Shown here: positions 25,043-32,660 of the stretch, in pieces
Numbering within the stretch: the stretch's first letter is position 1
Layout: every line of letters starts with the position of its first letter
Source: Candidatus Iainarchaeum sp.
Lineage (GTDB): Archaea; Iainarchaeota; Iainarchaeia; Iainarchaeales; UBA10219
Assembly (NCBI GenBank): GCA_018304425.1
Contig: JAGVWE010000002.1
Coordinates: 248,001 to 312,000, forward strand
Length of the DNA: 64,000 nt
Direction of reading: 5' to 3'
Notes under the pieces: model-generated
Told to the model about the DNA's origin: nothing
Seen by the model: only the letters and a program-made list of their open reading frames with translations
Databases searched by the model: none
Translations under genes and position numbers: made by a program

Positions 25043-25052
25043 GCTGGCGGCA

Positions 25053-25085
25053 TGTTTAAATATATGTAGCTACACCGTATATACG
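25053..25085. promoter_or_regulatory. TATA box with two palindromes before a toxin-antitoxin pair
   Basis: GTTTAAATATATG is followed by TGTAGCTACA (25065-25074) and CGTATATACG (25076-25085), each a perfect 10-base palindrome. Both lie just before the GTG start at 25093 and would suit autoregulation. Confidence 0.6.
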
Positions 25086-25092
25086 TGGTCGC

Positions 25093-25320
25093 GTGTATTA
25101 CGAGCGCATCGTGTTGACGTCCCACGCACGGAAGCGATTGCACCGCATCGGGTTCGCCAACGTCTTTGAGCTCGTAAAGCATGGGAAAATCATTAGGAGA
25201 CCGAAAAAAGATGGGGAACCCGGCACCCTGCAAGTAAGCGGCTCCAAACGCACGGTTCTAATGGAATTCGTGCTGTGGAAAAACGAGTTAATCATCAAAA
25301 CGGTCAAGACGAAGGGATAA
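25093..25320 (+). CDS. DUF4258-like putative toxin
   Basis: A 75-residue protein: IVLTSHARKRLHRIGF, then GKIIRRPKKDG and a final LWKNELIIKTVKT strand. This is the HAxxR-type, RelE/BrnT-like fold described as DUF4258. Such proteins are usually ribonuclease-like toxins paired with a zinc-ribbon or AbrB antitoxin, which is exactly the gene three bases downstream. The start is GTG 25093. The toxin assignment rests on family resemblance and on pairing. Confidence 0.65.
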   Translation: MYYERIVLTSHARKRLHRIGFANVFELVKHGKIIRRPKKDGEPGTLQVSGSKRTVLMEFVLWKNELIIKTVKTKG

Positions 25321-25323
25321 ACC

Positions 25324-25653
25324 ATGAAAAGATACTGTGTGAACTGTGAAAGTGAAACCGAGATGAGGGAACGACTAGAAGACCTGGACGCGGACACGGG
25401 CGTGTTCGTGCGGGCCAGCGTATGCACCCGGTGCGGGGAAAGCTACACGGACGCCCACGAATTCGAGCGCGCGGAAAAAGAATTCAAGGCGAAAAACGTG
25501 TTGGTGTTCGAGAAGAAAATCGTGAAACTCGGCAACTCGCTCGGCCTGTGGCTGCCAAAGGAAATCTCTAAAGCCGCGCGCGTTGGCGAAAACAAGGCAG
25601 TCAGGGTATATGTTGACAACCAACGCAGAATCATTGTGGAAGCGGCGCGATAG
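25324..25653 (+). CDS. Zinc-ribbon plus AbrB-domain antitoxin
   Basis: A 109-residue two-domain protein. Residues 1-45 form a YgiT/MqsA-like zinc ribbon (CVNC ... CTRCGESY). Residues 60-109 form an AbrB/SpoVT DNA-binding half: KIVKLGNSLGLWLPKEISKA. The ribbon would hold the toxin and the AbrB part would bind the promoter palindromes. MqsA normally uses a helix-turn-helix instead, so the AbrB pairing is a variant architecture. Its stop is two bases from the convergent eS17 stop. Confidence 0.7.
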   Translation: MKRYCVNCESETEMRERLEDLDADTGVFVRASVCTRCGESYTDAHEFERAEKEFKAKNVLVFEKKIVKLGNSLGLWLPKEISKAARVGENKAVRVYVDNQRRIIVEAAR

Positions 25654-25655
25654 AA

Positions 25656-25856
25656 CTAGTTCGCGGCTTTCTTGGCTTGCTTGAATTTCCTGGTCATGAA
25701 GCCCGCGATGAGGTTGCGGTTGGTTTTGGGGAGCGGCAAGCCCAGGGAGTTGAGCAGGGCCTTGTTTTGGTCGAAGCTGTCCGTGACCTTGTCCGGAAAG
25801 TATTTCTGGATTTCCTCTGCCTTTGCCTTGATTCCCTTTGGAACGGCTTTACCCAT
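25656..25856 (-). CDS. rps17e: 30S ribosomal protein eS17
   Basis: A 66-residue small-subunit protein. GIKAKAEEIQKYFPDKVTDSF followed by NRNLIAGFMTRKFK matches the eS17 helix-turn-helix core and its conserved (R)N-x-IAGY-x-T-(R/K) signature. ATG 25856 was chosen over 25862 because GAGGG then has a normal spacing. It lies ten bases downstream of rpoK and is probably cotranscribed with it. Confidence 0.87.
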   Translation of the reverse strand: MGKAVPKGIKAKAEEIQKYFPDKVTDSFDQNKALLNSLGLPLPKTNRNLIAGFMTRKFKQAKKAAN

Positions 25857-25866
25857 ATGCATTCCC

Positions 25867-26073
25867 TCAGAATACTTCTATACGCGTAATCAAGCCGTCC
25901 GGGAATTCCCGCAAAACGGCGAGCGGCAGCACCTGTTCCTGGAGTTCAAGCCGGGCAATGTCCAAGGCCGTTGAATATTTGGGGGCCTTGACCAGTACCG
26001 GCGCGCCCAAAGACAATTGGAGGGCACGCGCGGAAATCAACCGGGTGCGTTCGAATCGCGTGAGTGCTTCCAT
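25867..26073 (-). CDS. rpoK: DNA-directed RNA polymerase subunit K (Rpb6/omega)
   Basis: A 68-residue assembly subunit of RNA polymerase. The diagnostic stretch LTRFERTRLISARALQLSLG is followed by GAPVLV and a C-terminal EFPDGLITRIEVF. This corresponds to the conserved R-x-x-x-x-x-RA-x-Q-x-x-x-GAP core of RpoK. ATG 26073 is preferred; GTG 26082 would add three residues. The downstream eS17 gene forms a small transcription-translation operon with it. Confidence 0.92.
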   Translation of the reverse strand: MEALTRFERTRLISARALQLSLGAPVLVKAPKYSTALDIARLELQEQVLPLAVLREFPDGLITRIEVF

Positions 26074-26174
26074 GCCAACCACGAAAAAGGAGACCCCCTA
26101 ATGGAGGCTCTAATTACTTGCCACCGCAAACGTTTAATAAGGTATTGCCGGGCGGGCCAGGGTGGGGCCTGGCT

Positions 26175-27719
26175 TCAGGGCCGGGAGACCCCGAACCCGT
26201 GGTTTAACTCCAGGGCCGGGAGGGGCAAGCGGTGTTGCAGGGAGAAGTCTTTGACCAAGGCCCAGGGGCTTTCATGGCAGAAGAAGGCCCTCGAATGCCG
26301 GGAACCCAGCCATTTGCCGCCGCGGGCCAACGCAAATTCCTTGAACTGGTTAATGGCAAGGGCTTGAATGGCTTCCAGGGAAGCGGCCAGGGCCTCGAAG
26401 TAGAAGGCCGAGCGCTTGTCCGTTAACTGCCGGGGGATGCCGGCCAAGAGGTCGGACAGGCAGCTCCTTGCCTGGCTCAAGTAATAGTAGTCGGGTTTGG
26501 CGGCCAAAGCGGTTTGCGCGGCCAGCTTGTTCTCGGAGAGCGTTTTTTGCTCGAGCCCGGAAAGGGCCTGGGCAAGCGAGGCCTCTAAGCGGGAGAGCCG
26601 CGCGAGTTCCTGGGCGAGGCCGGAAGGGGCACGCGTGCAATGCCATTTCAGGGAAGCCTCTTTTTCGGCCAACATGGCTTTGCCGTGCCGGACGAGTTCG
26701 AAGGCGTCGGGCAGGGGAACGGCGTCCACCTGGTTCCTGGAAAAGGGGCCGATGGGCAGGGTGTGGAGGGAGGACTCGAGCTTGAAGCGCAACCGGTTTT
26801 CCTTGCCAGGCCTGGCGGCATGGAACCGGTTGGCGAAGGCCTCGCTGACGGACTGGAAGTAAAAAAAGTCCGCCTGGAACCGCACGAAGACCAGGGAATC
26901 CGGCAAGAGGTTTTTGGCTGCAATGTTCTCCGGCATGCAGCACGGGCATTGAAGGGTGTCCGGGCCCAGGTTGTAGTGGGCAGGCAACAGGAGTTTGGCC
27001 AGGGTGTTCGAGAAATTGAGCCCACTGGATTCCTCCAGGGAAGACGACCAGGGCCAGGCCTTTTTTTCGGCGGAAAAATCGGGGCCCCGGTTCCTGGTTG
27101 GAAGCCCGGCCCGGAAGAAAGCGTTTTGGAGGAACAGTTCCGCGGCCTGACTGGCGGAGTCCGGTGCCTCGGTTGGGGGAATTGCCAGCAGGTTCGCGTA
27201 CGCGATTTTTTTGGCGAACCCGGCAGCGGTTTCGGTGTGGGCTGCGCTTCGGAGGAGTTCCGAGAGTTCCACGGAAACGGGGCTGGAAAGGAAGTCCAGG
27301 CGCGCGCTCGACAGGCCAGGGGCGGGAATTTTTTCGGGCGCGTCCCGGTCGAGGGCGAACGCGTCAAAGTAACTCCAGTCGCTGGAGAGCAGGAACTGCC
27401 TTTCCGGTTCCAGGGGTTTTGCGTCGTACTGGAACATGGAGTCCAGGAGCCTGGAGAGCTTGACCAGGTCCGAGTGCGTGGACGCCTTCACCTCGGCGGC
27501 GAAGCGGTTCACGGTCTTGAATGAAAACTTGGTGGGGCCATACAAGTCCAGGGCCTGCTGCAAGTGATCGGCAGGCAGTTGCTGGCGGTCCACGTAGAGG
27601 CGGGGGAAGAAGGGAAAGGATTTTGCGGACTGTTGTGCGTCATTCGAGAAGAACACGCGCACCGCACGCCGCTTTTCGTCGTATTTTGCCGAAGCTAGGG
27701 CAAGGGCATTGGGAGCCAT
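26175..27719 (-). CDS. Degenerate family-B DNA polymerase homologue, catalytically dead
   Basis: A 514-residue protein. Residues 1-120 follow the order of a PolB N-terminal domain: VRVFF, a Phe/Tyr strand, AEVKASTHSDLVKL, then QYDAKPLEPERQFLL...YFDAFALD. No 3'-5' exonuclease domain follows. A segment resembling the SRSSTGN..LLRKAY helix precedes the best match, HYNLGPDTLQCPCC (about residues 249-262), close to the PolB N-x-SP-(D/E)-TL-x-C-x-CC block after motif A. Where motif A (D-x-x-SLYPS) belongs, the chain reads LNFSNTLAKLL, so the metal-binding Asp is missing. No YxDTD motif C is seen. A structural or regulatory role is inferred. Its promoter shares an element with nurA. Confidence 0.65.
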   Translation of the reverse strand: MAPNALALASAKYDEKRRAVRVFFSNDAQQSAKSFPFFPRLYVDRQQLPADHLQQALDLYGPTKFSFKTVNRFAAEVKASTHSDLVKLSRLLDSMFQYDAKPLEPERQFLLSSDWSYFDAFALDRDAPEKIPAPGLSSARLDFLSSPVSVELSELLRSAAHTETAAGFAKKIAYANLLAIPPTEAPDSASQAAELFLQNAFFRAGLPTRNRGPDFSAEKKAWPWSSSLEESSGLNFSNTLAKLLLPAHYNLGPDTLQCPCCMPENIAAKNLLPDSLVFVRFQADFFYFQSVSEAFANRFHAARPGKENRLRFKLESSLHTLPIGPFSRNQVDAVPLPDAFELVRHGKAMLAEKEASLKWHCTRAPSGLAQELARLSRLEASLAQALSGLEQKTLSENKLAAQTALAAKPDYYYLSQARSCLSDLLAGIPRQLTDKRSAFYFEALAASLEAIQALAINQFKEFALARGGKWLGSRHSRAFFCHESPWALVKDFSLQHRLPLPALELNHGFGVSRP

Positions 27720-27737
27720 GCAAGAAACAGGTTTCCG

Positions 27738-27799
27738 GGCTTTTTAAAGGCCCTGGAACAGGGTGGATTTCCGGTGCCAAACCGCGCACGCCGGAAAAG
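27738..27799 (-). promoter_or_regulatory. TATA box and dyad element of the PolB-like gene
   Basis: Read on the minus strand, CCTTTAAAAAGCC lies about 26 bases before the ATG at 27719. Farther out is TTTGGCACCGGAAATCC with an inverted TTTTCCGG arm. Almost the same arrangement precedes nurA (30749-30798), with shorter arm spacing there. Confidence 0.6.
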
Positions 27800-27940
27800 C
27801 CCCTGGGCAGGGTGGGAAGGGCGTATAACGAAAAAACGTTTCCGCAGCGGAAAAAAGTAGAACAAGCCCTGAAGAGAATCAGGGCCTGCGCAAATAGGTT
27901 GATGGAAAAAAATGCTGATGACTTTCATCCATGAATTCAG

Positions 27941-27988
27941 TCAGCGCTTTCTCTTGGCTTTCTTCTTAGTAGTCTTTTTCTTTGCCAT
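27941..27988 (-). CDS. Candidate 15-residue Lys/Arg-rich micropeptide
   Basis: ATG 27988 opens a frame reading MAKKKTTKKKAKRKR and stopping at 27941. GGGGG lies seven bases upstream, and CTTAAATATAAG about 50 bases upstream is a good TATA element. The composition resembles a bare ribosomal or histone-like tail. This is the main recognisable content of the 373-base spacer between herA and the PolB-like gene. A weak plus-strand frame ending at 27934 (RKKVEQALKRIRAC...) also crosses part of the spacer, without a start signal. Translation is unproven. Confidence 0.4.
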   Translation of the reverse strand: MAKKKTTKKKAKRKR

Positions 27989-28092
27989 GTAAAACCCCCT
28001 TAGCGGTTTAACTACGTGCTATTAAGTGTGTTCTTATATTTAAGCGTTGGCTTTGACGGAAAAACAGCACAAAAAAAATTTTAGCGGAAAAA

Positions 28093-29640
28093 TTACAGGA
28101 ATTCCTCGGCCTCGTCGAGGCGCGCGTCCTTTTTTTCCTCGAAATCGAGCGCTGCCTTTTCGAGCGGCACCTCGTGCCTCGACTCCATGGAAACGCGTTT
28201 GCGCACGCGGAAAAAGACCGGGTAGTTGACGGCCTCGCCGATCATCAGGGCCTCGCCCACGCGAAGCGAGGTAATCATGTCAAGGCTGCGCCGGTCCAAG
28301 CCTTCGGCGGACTTGCCGATGTGGTCCAGGTCATAGGGGTTGGTGACGCGCAGGATGATTTGGGTACCGCACTGGGACAGGGTGGTCGTGTCCAACTGGA
28401 TGGGGCGCTGGCTGATGAGGACCAGGGAGGCCCCGAATTTCCTTCCCTCCCGGGCAATGGTGCGCATGATGCTCCGGGAAATCGCGCCCTCCCGGGAAAC
28501 CTTTTCCGGGATGAACTGGTGCGCTTCCTCGAGGACCAAGGCGAATGGGGGAATTTTCTTGGCGCGGCGGTCGGAAAACATCTTCTGCGCGAAATAAGCC
28601 ACGATGATCTGCTTCTTCCGCAAGTCAATGACCTCGCTCAAGTCGATGACGGTCAGGACTCCAGGTTCGACGATGTCGTAGAGCGAGGGGTTGTCCGTGC
28701 GGTCGAACAAGTGGAGTTCCTCGAGGCTCAGGATCCAGCTCATGAGGACCTTGCGCGTGGCCTCGTTGATTTCCTCGTCCTTCACGATTTCGGCCTGCAG
28801 GGTGGAGAGGTTGAAGGGCTCCATGCCGTTGCGGAGTTCGCGCCGCAACCGGTTCAGGACGCGTTCGAGGTCGCGTTTCTGGGGCGTGCTCAGGCCCGGA
28901 ATGATGTTGGCAATGAGGCCGATGTTGAGTTTCGGGACGCCGATGCGGACATCCCTTGCCTTGACGAGCTTCGTTTGCGTGGAATAATCGGTGAACTCCT
29001 TTTTCGTGGCCTGCTCCGCGAAACTCGTGTACTCGCCGTGCGCGTCCAAGACCACGACGGCCAGCCTGCCCTGTTCTTTCCTCCGGTTCAGGAGTTCCTC
29101 GAAGAGCACGGAGACCAGGTAACTCTTGCCCGCCCCGGACATGGCGAGGATGGCCAGGTGCTTCTGCAGGAGCCTGGAAAGCGGCAACCGGACCAGCAGG
29201 TCATGGAATTCCACGGAGCCCAGGAAGAGTCCGTCCTCGGCAAAGCCCAGGAAGCTCTTCAAGGTGTTGGCATTCGCTATCCGCACCTTGGTGCCGGGAC
29301 TCGGCGGAAAGGTCGGCCGCTTGAGTTGGCTGCCCGCGTAAACCCCCAGCGGCCGCGTCCGTGCAAGAAGATATTCCCATTCGCTGGTCGGGAACTGGTC
29401 GAAGAGCTTTTTGCCCGATGCCTCGAATTCCTTGACGGACTCCGCGCGCTCGAAGTAGCGGTTGGTTTTCACGACGTCGTTGACCAGGGCGACGAGCGTT
29501 CCCTCCGAGTAATCCATTTCCACGAACTGACCGCGGTGCACGACTCCCTCGTTGACGACGAAGTCAACCGAGGAAGGGCTGGGCCCCTCCGGAGTCGAAA
29601 CGATGGTGCCGATGTCTTCTTTGCCGAGGTCTTCTTTCAT
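28093..29640 (-). CDS. herA: DNA double-strand break repair helicase HerA
   Basis: A 515-residue hexameric ATP-dependent DNA translocase of the FtsK/HerA family. It drives end resection with NurA. The N-terminal HAS-barrel region (VDFVVNEGVVHRGQFVEM) precedes the Walker A AMSGAGKSYL near residue 175. Walker B lies in FALVLEEAHQFIP, and the arginine-bearing ISQRPIQLD and sensor segments follow. The start ATG 29640 has GGG at suitable spacing; ATG 29646 is the alternative. It follows nurA by eight bases. Unlike the common archaeal cluster, rad50 is about 3 kb away and mre11 is not present. Confidence 0.95.
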   Translation of the reverse strand: MKEDLGKEDIGTIVSTPEGPSPSSVDFVVNEGVVHRGQFVEMDYSEGTLVALVNDVVKTNRYFERAESVKEFEASGKKLFDQFPTSEWEYLLARTRPLGVYAGSQLKRPTFPPSPGTKVRIANANTLKSFLGFAEDGLFLGSVEFHDLLVRLPLSRLLQKHLAILAMSGAGKSYLVSVLFEELLNRRKEQGRLAVVVLDAHGEYTSFAEQATKKEFTDYSTQTKLVKARDVRIGVPKLNIGLIANIIPGLSTPQKRDLERVLNRLRRELRNGMEPFNLSTLQAEIVKDEEINEATRKVLMSWILSLEELHLFDRTDNPSLYDIVEPGVLTVIDLSEVIDLRKKQIIVAYFAQKMFSDRRAKKIPPFALVLEEAHQFIPEKVSREGAISRSIMRTIAREGRKFGASLVLISQRPIQLDTTTLSQCGTQIILRVTNPYDLDHIGKSAEGLDRRSLDMITSLRVGEALMIGEAVNYPVFFRVRKRVSMESRHEVPLEKAALDFEEKKDARLDEAEEFL

Positions 29641-29648
29641 GTACATCC

Positions 29649-30728
29649 CTAGAATGGCCGGTTCTCACGGCGCATGCGGAGCTTGACGCTCTTGCCGAGC
29701 TTGTCAAAGATCTTGTTGTAAACAATATTTATTTCCTCGGGTTTGAGCCGGGCACGCAAATCCGCCTCGATGAGGACGCTCGGATAGGCGTACTCACGGT
29801 GCAGCGAGGAAAGCGAGTGGACTACCGACGCGATTTGGTCCACGTTCCGGGAAAGCGAGGGACCGCGGCGGATGAATTCCACGCGCAGGGGCCGGTCGTA
29901 GTCGGAGGGCTTCAAATAGAAGGCGTAAATGTTTTTGCTCCATTTTTCGTCGAAGTCCATGAGGATGGGGTGCTCGTCGATGCTCTTGGAGTAGGGGAAG
30001 GCGAGGCTGCGCTCGCCCCTGCGGAGGAGGTGCTCGAGCAGGCCCGAATCGTAGACGTTTTCGAGGCGCGCGGGGTCGAGGACGGGATGCTTGGGCAGCA
30101 CTTCTTCTTGGAGGATTTGCCTGAACCGGCTGCCCCTCGAGTCCTCAACCGTTGCCACCAGCGTGGAACCGCATTGTTCGGCGAGCGCGTAGAGGGACTG
30201 GAAGTGGTCGAGCAGGCCGTGGTAGAGTTCGTTGACCTTGGAGTCCTTGCGGGGCTTGTCCAGGTACTGGGGAATGATGGAACCGTCCAGGAAAAGGAAT
30301 GCGGGGCTGAATTGGGTGAGGAGCTGCTTGGCTGCATTGATTTCCTCGCGGAGGCGGAGCAGGCTCTTCGAGCAACTGAATTCGTCGAAGTCCAGGGCGT
30401 GGTTGGAGAGGTGGGGCAGGGGAAAGTGGTAATAACCCGGGTAATAGGCCGAGTCAACGACTTTGCCATCCGCGTACTCGAATATGACTCCCGCCGCGCG
30501 GATTAACACCAGGTCAATGGAGTGAATGCTTTTCTCGACGAAGCCCGAGTCCACGCCCCCAATTTTCCCGGTCAACAGGAACGGGGACACGGGGTAAACG
30601 AGCTGGTCTTCGTGGAGGCCCAGGCTTTTTCGGGCAAGCGGTTTCAAGGCAGCGGCAATGGATTTCCTGGTTTGCTCGTTGCCGTGGATGCAGGAAACGG
30701 CTTCGTTGATGGCTTCATGGATGAACAT
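29649..30728 (-). CDS. nurA: 5'-3' nuclease NurA
   Basis: A 359-residue nuclease that partners HerA. GGVDSGFV near residue 57 supplies the first catalytic Asp and FLFLDGSIIPQYL near residue 147 the second. The C-terminal segment LIEADLRARL follows the family pattern. The ATG at 30728 lies about 26 bases after CTTAAAAAGCC, so transcription is probably leaderless. The gene leads the nurA-herA operon. Confidence 0.92.
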   Translation of the reverse strand: MFIHEAINEAVSCIHGNEQTRKSIAAALKPLARKSLGLHEDQLVYPVSPFLLTGKIGGVDSGFVEKSIHSIDLVLIRAAGVIFEYADGKVVDSAYYPGYYHFPLPHLSNHALDFDEFSCSKSLLRLREEINAAKQLLTQFSPAFLFLDGSIIPQYLDKPRKDSKVNELYHGLLDHFQSLYALAEQCGSTLVATVEDSRGSRFRQILQEEVLPKHPVLDPARLENVYDSGLLEHLLRRGERSLAFPYSKSIDEHPILMDFDEKWSKNIYAFYLKPSDYDRPLRVEFIRRGPSLSRNVDQIASVVHSLSSLHREYAYPSVLIEADLRARLKPEEINIVYNKIFDKLGKSVKLRMRRENRPF

Positions 30729-30748
30729 CAGATGGAATGGGTTTCAAG

Positions 30749-30798
30749 GCTTTTTAAGGGTTTGGAGACCCCGGATTTCCGCTGCCAACCGGAAAAAG
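30749..30798 (-). promoter_or_regulatory. TATA box and dyad element of the nurA-herA operon
   Basis: On the minus strand CTTTTTCCGG and CGGAAATCC form a dyad around TTGGCAG, followed after 15 bases by CCTTAAAAAGCC. GGTTGGCAGCGGAAATCC here matches GTTTGGCACCGGAAATCC at the PolB-like promoter in 16 of 18 positions. Confidence 0.6.
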
Positions 30799-30894
30799 CG
30801 CGGGCACCCAAAAACCAGGAATGCCTTGGAAGGCGCTAAAAGGGGGCAGCCAGGCATTTCTTTATAATTGTTTGTTCTTATTCTATAATAACGG

Positions 30895-30913
30895 ATTGCC
30901 TAAGCAAGGCAAT
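30895..30913 (+). promoter_or_regulatory. Hairpin in the leader of an exported-protein gene
   Basis: ATTGCCT and AGGCAAT pair around a five-base loop, between AT-rich TATA sequences (TTTATAATTG, TCTATAATAA) and the GGGAGGG ribosome site of the gene at 30930. Confidence 0.4.
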
Positions 30914-30929
30914 TAAAGGGAGGGTTTGA

Positions 30930-31847
30930 ATGAAGACGAATCTGGCGCAACTTGCGATAACCGCGTTGCTGCTTCTCAGCATTGCCAGCATGGCCTCGGC
31001 CAGGGAATTTGTCCAGACGGACAAGGACATCTGGGGCGGCTTCTGGGCGGTAGTCAACGAGAAACCATATTGTAGAATCTATCAATGGGTGTTCAAGCCA
31101 TACATGGAGGGAACGCTCGCATCGACCTCGATGAAAGCCTTCGGCGAAGAGAACGCCATCAGGTACCGGGGAATCGAGAGCTGCTTTGCCGGCTTGAAAG
31201 GCAACGTGACCACGGCAGAAGTCGTCCGCACCGAGCCAACCTTTGAAGGCGAGCGGAACGCCGAGGAACCGGCGGCGAAAAACTATGAGACCGCGCCCAA
31301 CCGGGAAGCCCGGATGCAGGAAGTCAAGGCCCGCTATTACGGCCGGAGAAACGAAGCCGGCGCGAGAGTGGCCATCCGCAGAGGCGAAATCAAGGGCGAA
31401 TTCATTGCCCCCAACTTCAACTCGCTGGATGATGTCTCCAACTACCGGGACCAGATCATCAACGGAACCTATGCGGCCAGGCCCTGGGTAAGATACTACG
31501 CGCAGAGCTGCAACAAGTATCCCCTGGAAGCCATGGTGGAAGTCGCGAAGACCGGCACCACCAGCTACATGTCCGTAACCGATACCCAGCGCAGCATCCA
31601 CGAGTTCACGACCTGTTTCAAGGAACTCATTGATGACGTGCTCGCTGCCACCGGGCAGACGCAGCTGGTCATCACGCGGGGCGTTACCTCGGGCGTGAAA
31701 GGCGAAGTCTCCATACCGGTTTCAGTGGCTGCAAAGGCAACCAACTATCCACCGGCGTGCACCAAGAAGTACATGATGCGCTGGATAGACCACTGCGTTG
31801 GCACGGGACAGTGCCCGACCGGCATGAAGCAGGCCTGCGGTCTGTGA
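30930..31847 (+). CDS. Exported cysteine-containing protein, paralogue A
   Basis: A 305-residue protein with a signal peptide ending SMASA near residue 24. The mature part has cysteines in KPYCRIYQ, IESCFAGL, QSCNKYP, TTCFKELIDD and a C-terminal set (PPACTKKY, DHCVGTGQCPTGMKQACGL). The segment CFKELIDDVLAATGQTQLVI is echoed in the protein at 32661 (CYKGVVDKVLAAMGGNVEVM), as are the valine-rich strand and terminal C-x-x-K/R-Y-x-x-R motif. The two are therefore paralogues. No family is recognised. A GGGAGGG ribosome site and a strong terminator bracket it as a single-gene unit. Confidence 0.65.
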   Translation: MKTNLAQLAITALLLLSIASMASAREFVQTDKDIWGGFWAVVNEKPYCRIYQWVFKPYMEGTLASTSMKAFGEENAIRYRGIESCFAGLKGNVTTAEVVRTEPTFEGERNAEEPAAKNYETAPNREARMQEVKARYYGRRNEAGARVAIRRGEIKGEFIAPNFNSLDDVSNYRDQIINGTYAARPWVRYYAQSCNKYPLEAMVEVAKTGTTSYMSVTDTQRSIHEFTTCFKELIDDVLAATGQTQLVITRGVTSGVKGEVSIPVSVAAKATNYPPACTKKYMMRWIDHCVGTGQCPTGMKQACGL

Positions 31848-31873
31848 ACGGCTAGGGGAGCAAACCCTCCCAT

Positions 31874-31908
31874 GCCCCCTTTTCCGGGGGGGCCTCTTTT
31901 TCTTTTTT
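31874..31908 (+). terminator. Hairpin and T-tract after exported paralogue A
   Basis: GCCCCC pairs with GGGGGC, followed by CTCTTTTTCTTTTTT. Confidence 0.8.
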
Positions 31909-31915
31909 GAACGCG

Positions 31916-32058
31916 GCCAGCCGCCCGGCTAATGGCAAGCCTATGGCCCAGTCGAGCCCCAAAGGAGTCTACCGGCTGACTGGGCAAGGCCTACCGTCCC
32001 ACCGAGCCATCAGCGAGGTGGGACACGTCCACAGACGCCAGCCGGCTGTGGCGGCTGG
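31916..32058. ncRNA. Candidate structured RNA with four GC-rich hairpins
   Basis: Between the terminator and the gene at 32174, four stems follow one another: 31916-31936 (GCCA/TGGC plus an inner GCC/GGC), 31946-31985 (GCCCAGTC-g-AGCC pairing with GGCTGACTGGGC), 31996-32024 (GTCCCACC/GGTGGGAC) and 32038-32058 (CCAGCC/GGCTGG). No coding frame on either strand has a start signal here. It does not resemble the SRP RNA, RNase P RNA or 5S RNA cores I know. An H/ACA-like RNA is possible but unproven. Confidence 0.4.
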
Positions 32059-32173
32059 TATGGAATCCGAAAAAATGGGCGCATAACCTTGGGAATTCAA
32101 ACCCGCAACCCTTAATATGCGGCCCCGCTTATTTAGTGTGCGCTCCCATGAGGGGCCATTCAGAGGGATAACC

Positions 32174-32551
32174 ATGAAGGCATTGTTTGAAGTCAAGGAA
32201 ATCGTGAACGACTGGGCGCCGCCCTTCCAGAAAAAGGTGTCGCTGGCCGAGTACGTGGTCAACGAGGCCGAGGGTTTCAGCCAATTCGATGGAACCAATG
32301 AAACCGTTTTCCGGCTCCTGACGGTGAGGAACGGCAACGCGTTGGTGGAATACAATAACGCGTTCACCTTGAAGGGACACGAGCACCCCCAGAACCACCA
32401 GGTGTGGGTTTCACGCAACCAACCCATCAGCTTCACGTTCTTGTGGGGCGAAAAGGGTGTGACTAAAACCCTGCTGTTGAAAGACGTCGGGGTCAGCGAA
32501 CAGGTTGCCCAGACAGCCGAGGAAACCGCCGCGGCAACCGGCCCCAACTGA
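32174..32551 (+). CDS. Hypothetical cytoplasmic protein, 125 residues
   Basis: Starts at ATG 32174 with GAGGG nine bases upstream. The sequence is mostly strand-forming (VKEIVNDWAPPF, VFRLLTVRNGNALVEYNNAFTL, ISFTFLWGEKG) and ends in an Ala/Thr-rich tail. It has no signal peptide, membrane helix or cysteine. I recognise no family. It lies between the two exported paralogues but shares no similarity with them. Confidence 0.6.
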   Translation: MKALFEVKEIVNDWAPPFQKKVSLAEYVVNEAEGFSQFDGTNETVFRLLTVRNGNALVEYNNAFTLKGHEHPQNHQVWVSRNQPISFTFLWGEKGVTKTLLLKDVGVSEQVAQTAEETAAATGPN

Positions 32552-32660
32552 TTCTCTCCGCTTTGCTGGCTGCCGGGCACGGCACGACATAGATATATAT
32601 AAATAAGGGTGGGAAAAGAATTGGTTTAACGTCTCCTTAGCGGGGCGTGGGGGTAATGAG

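Noticed and set aside
28174..29652. Long plus-strand ORF of 492 codons
   Set aside because: Antisense shadow of herA; no motif and no start signal.
31916..32058. CRISPR-like repeats in the hairpin spacer
   Set aside because: The stems differ in sequence and spacing; there is no repeat-spacer periodicity here or elsewhere in the window.
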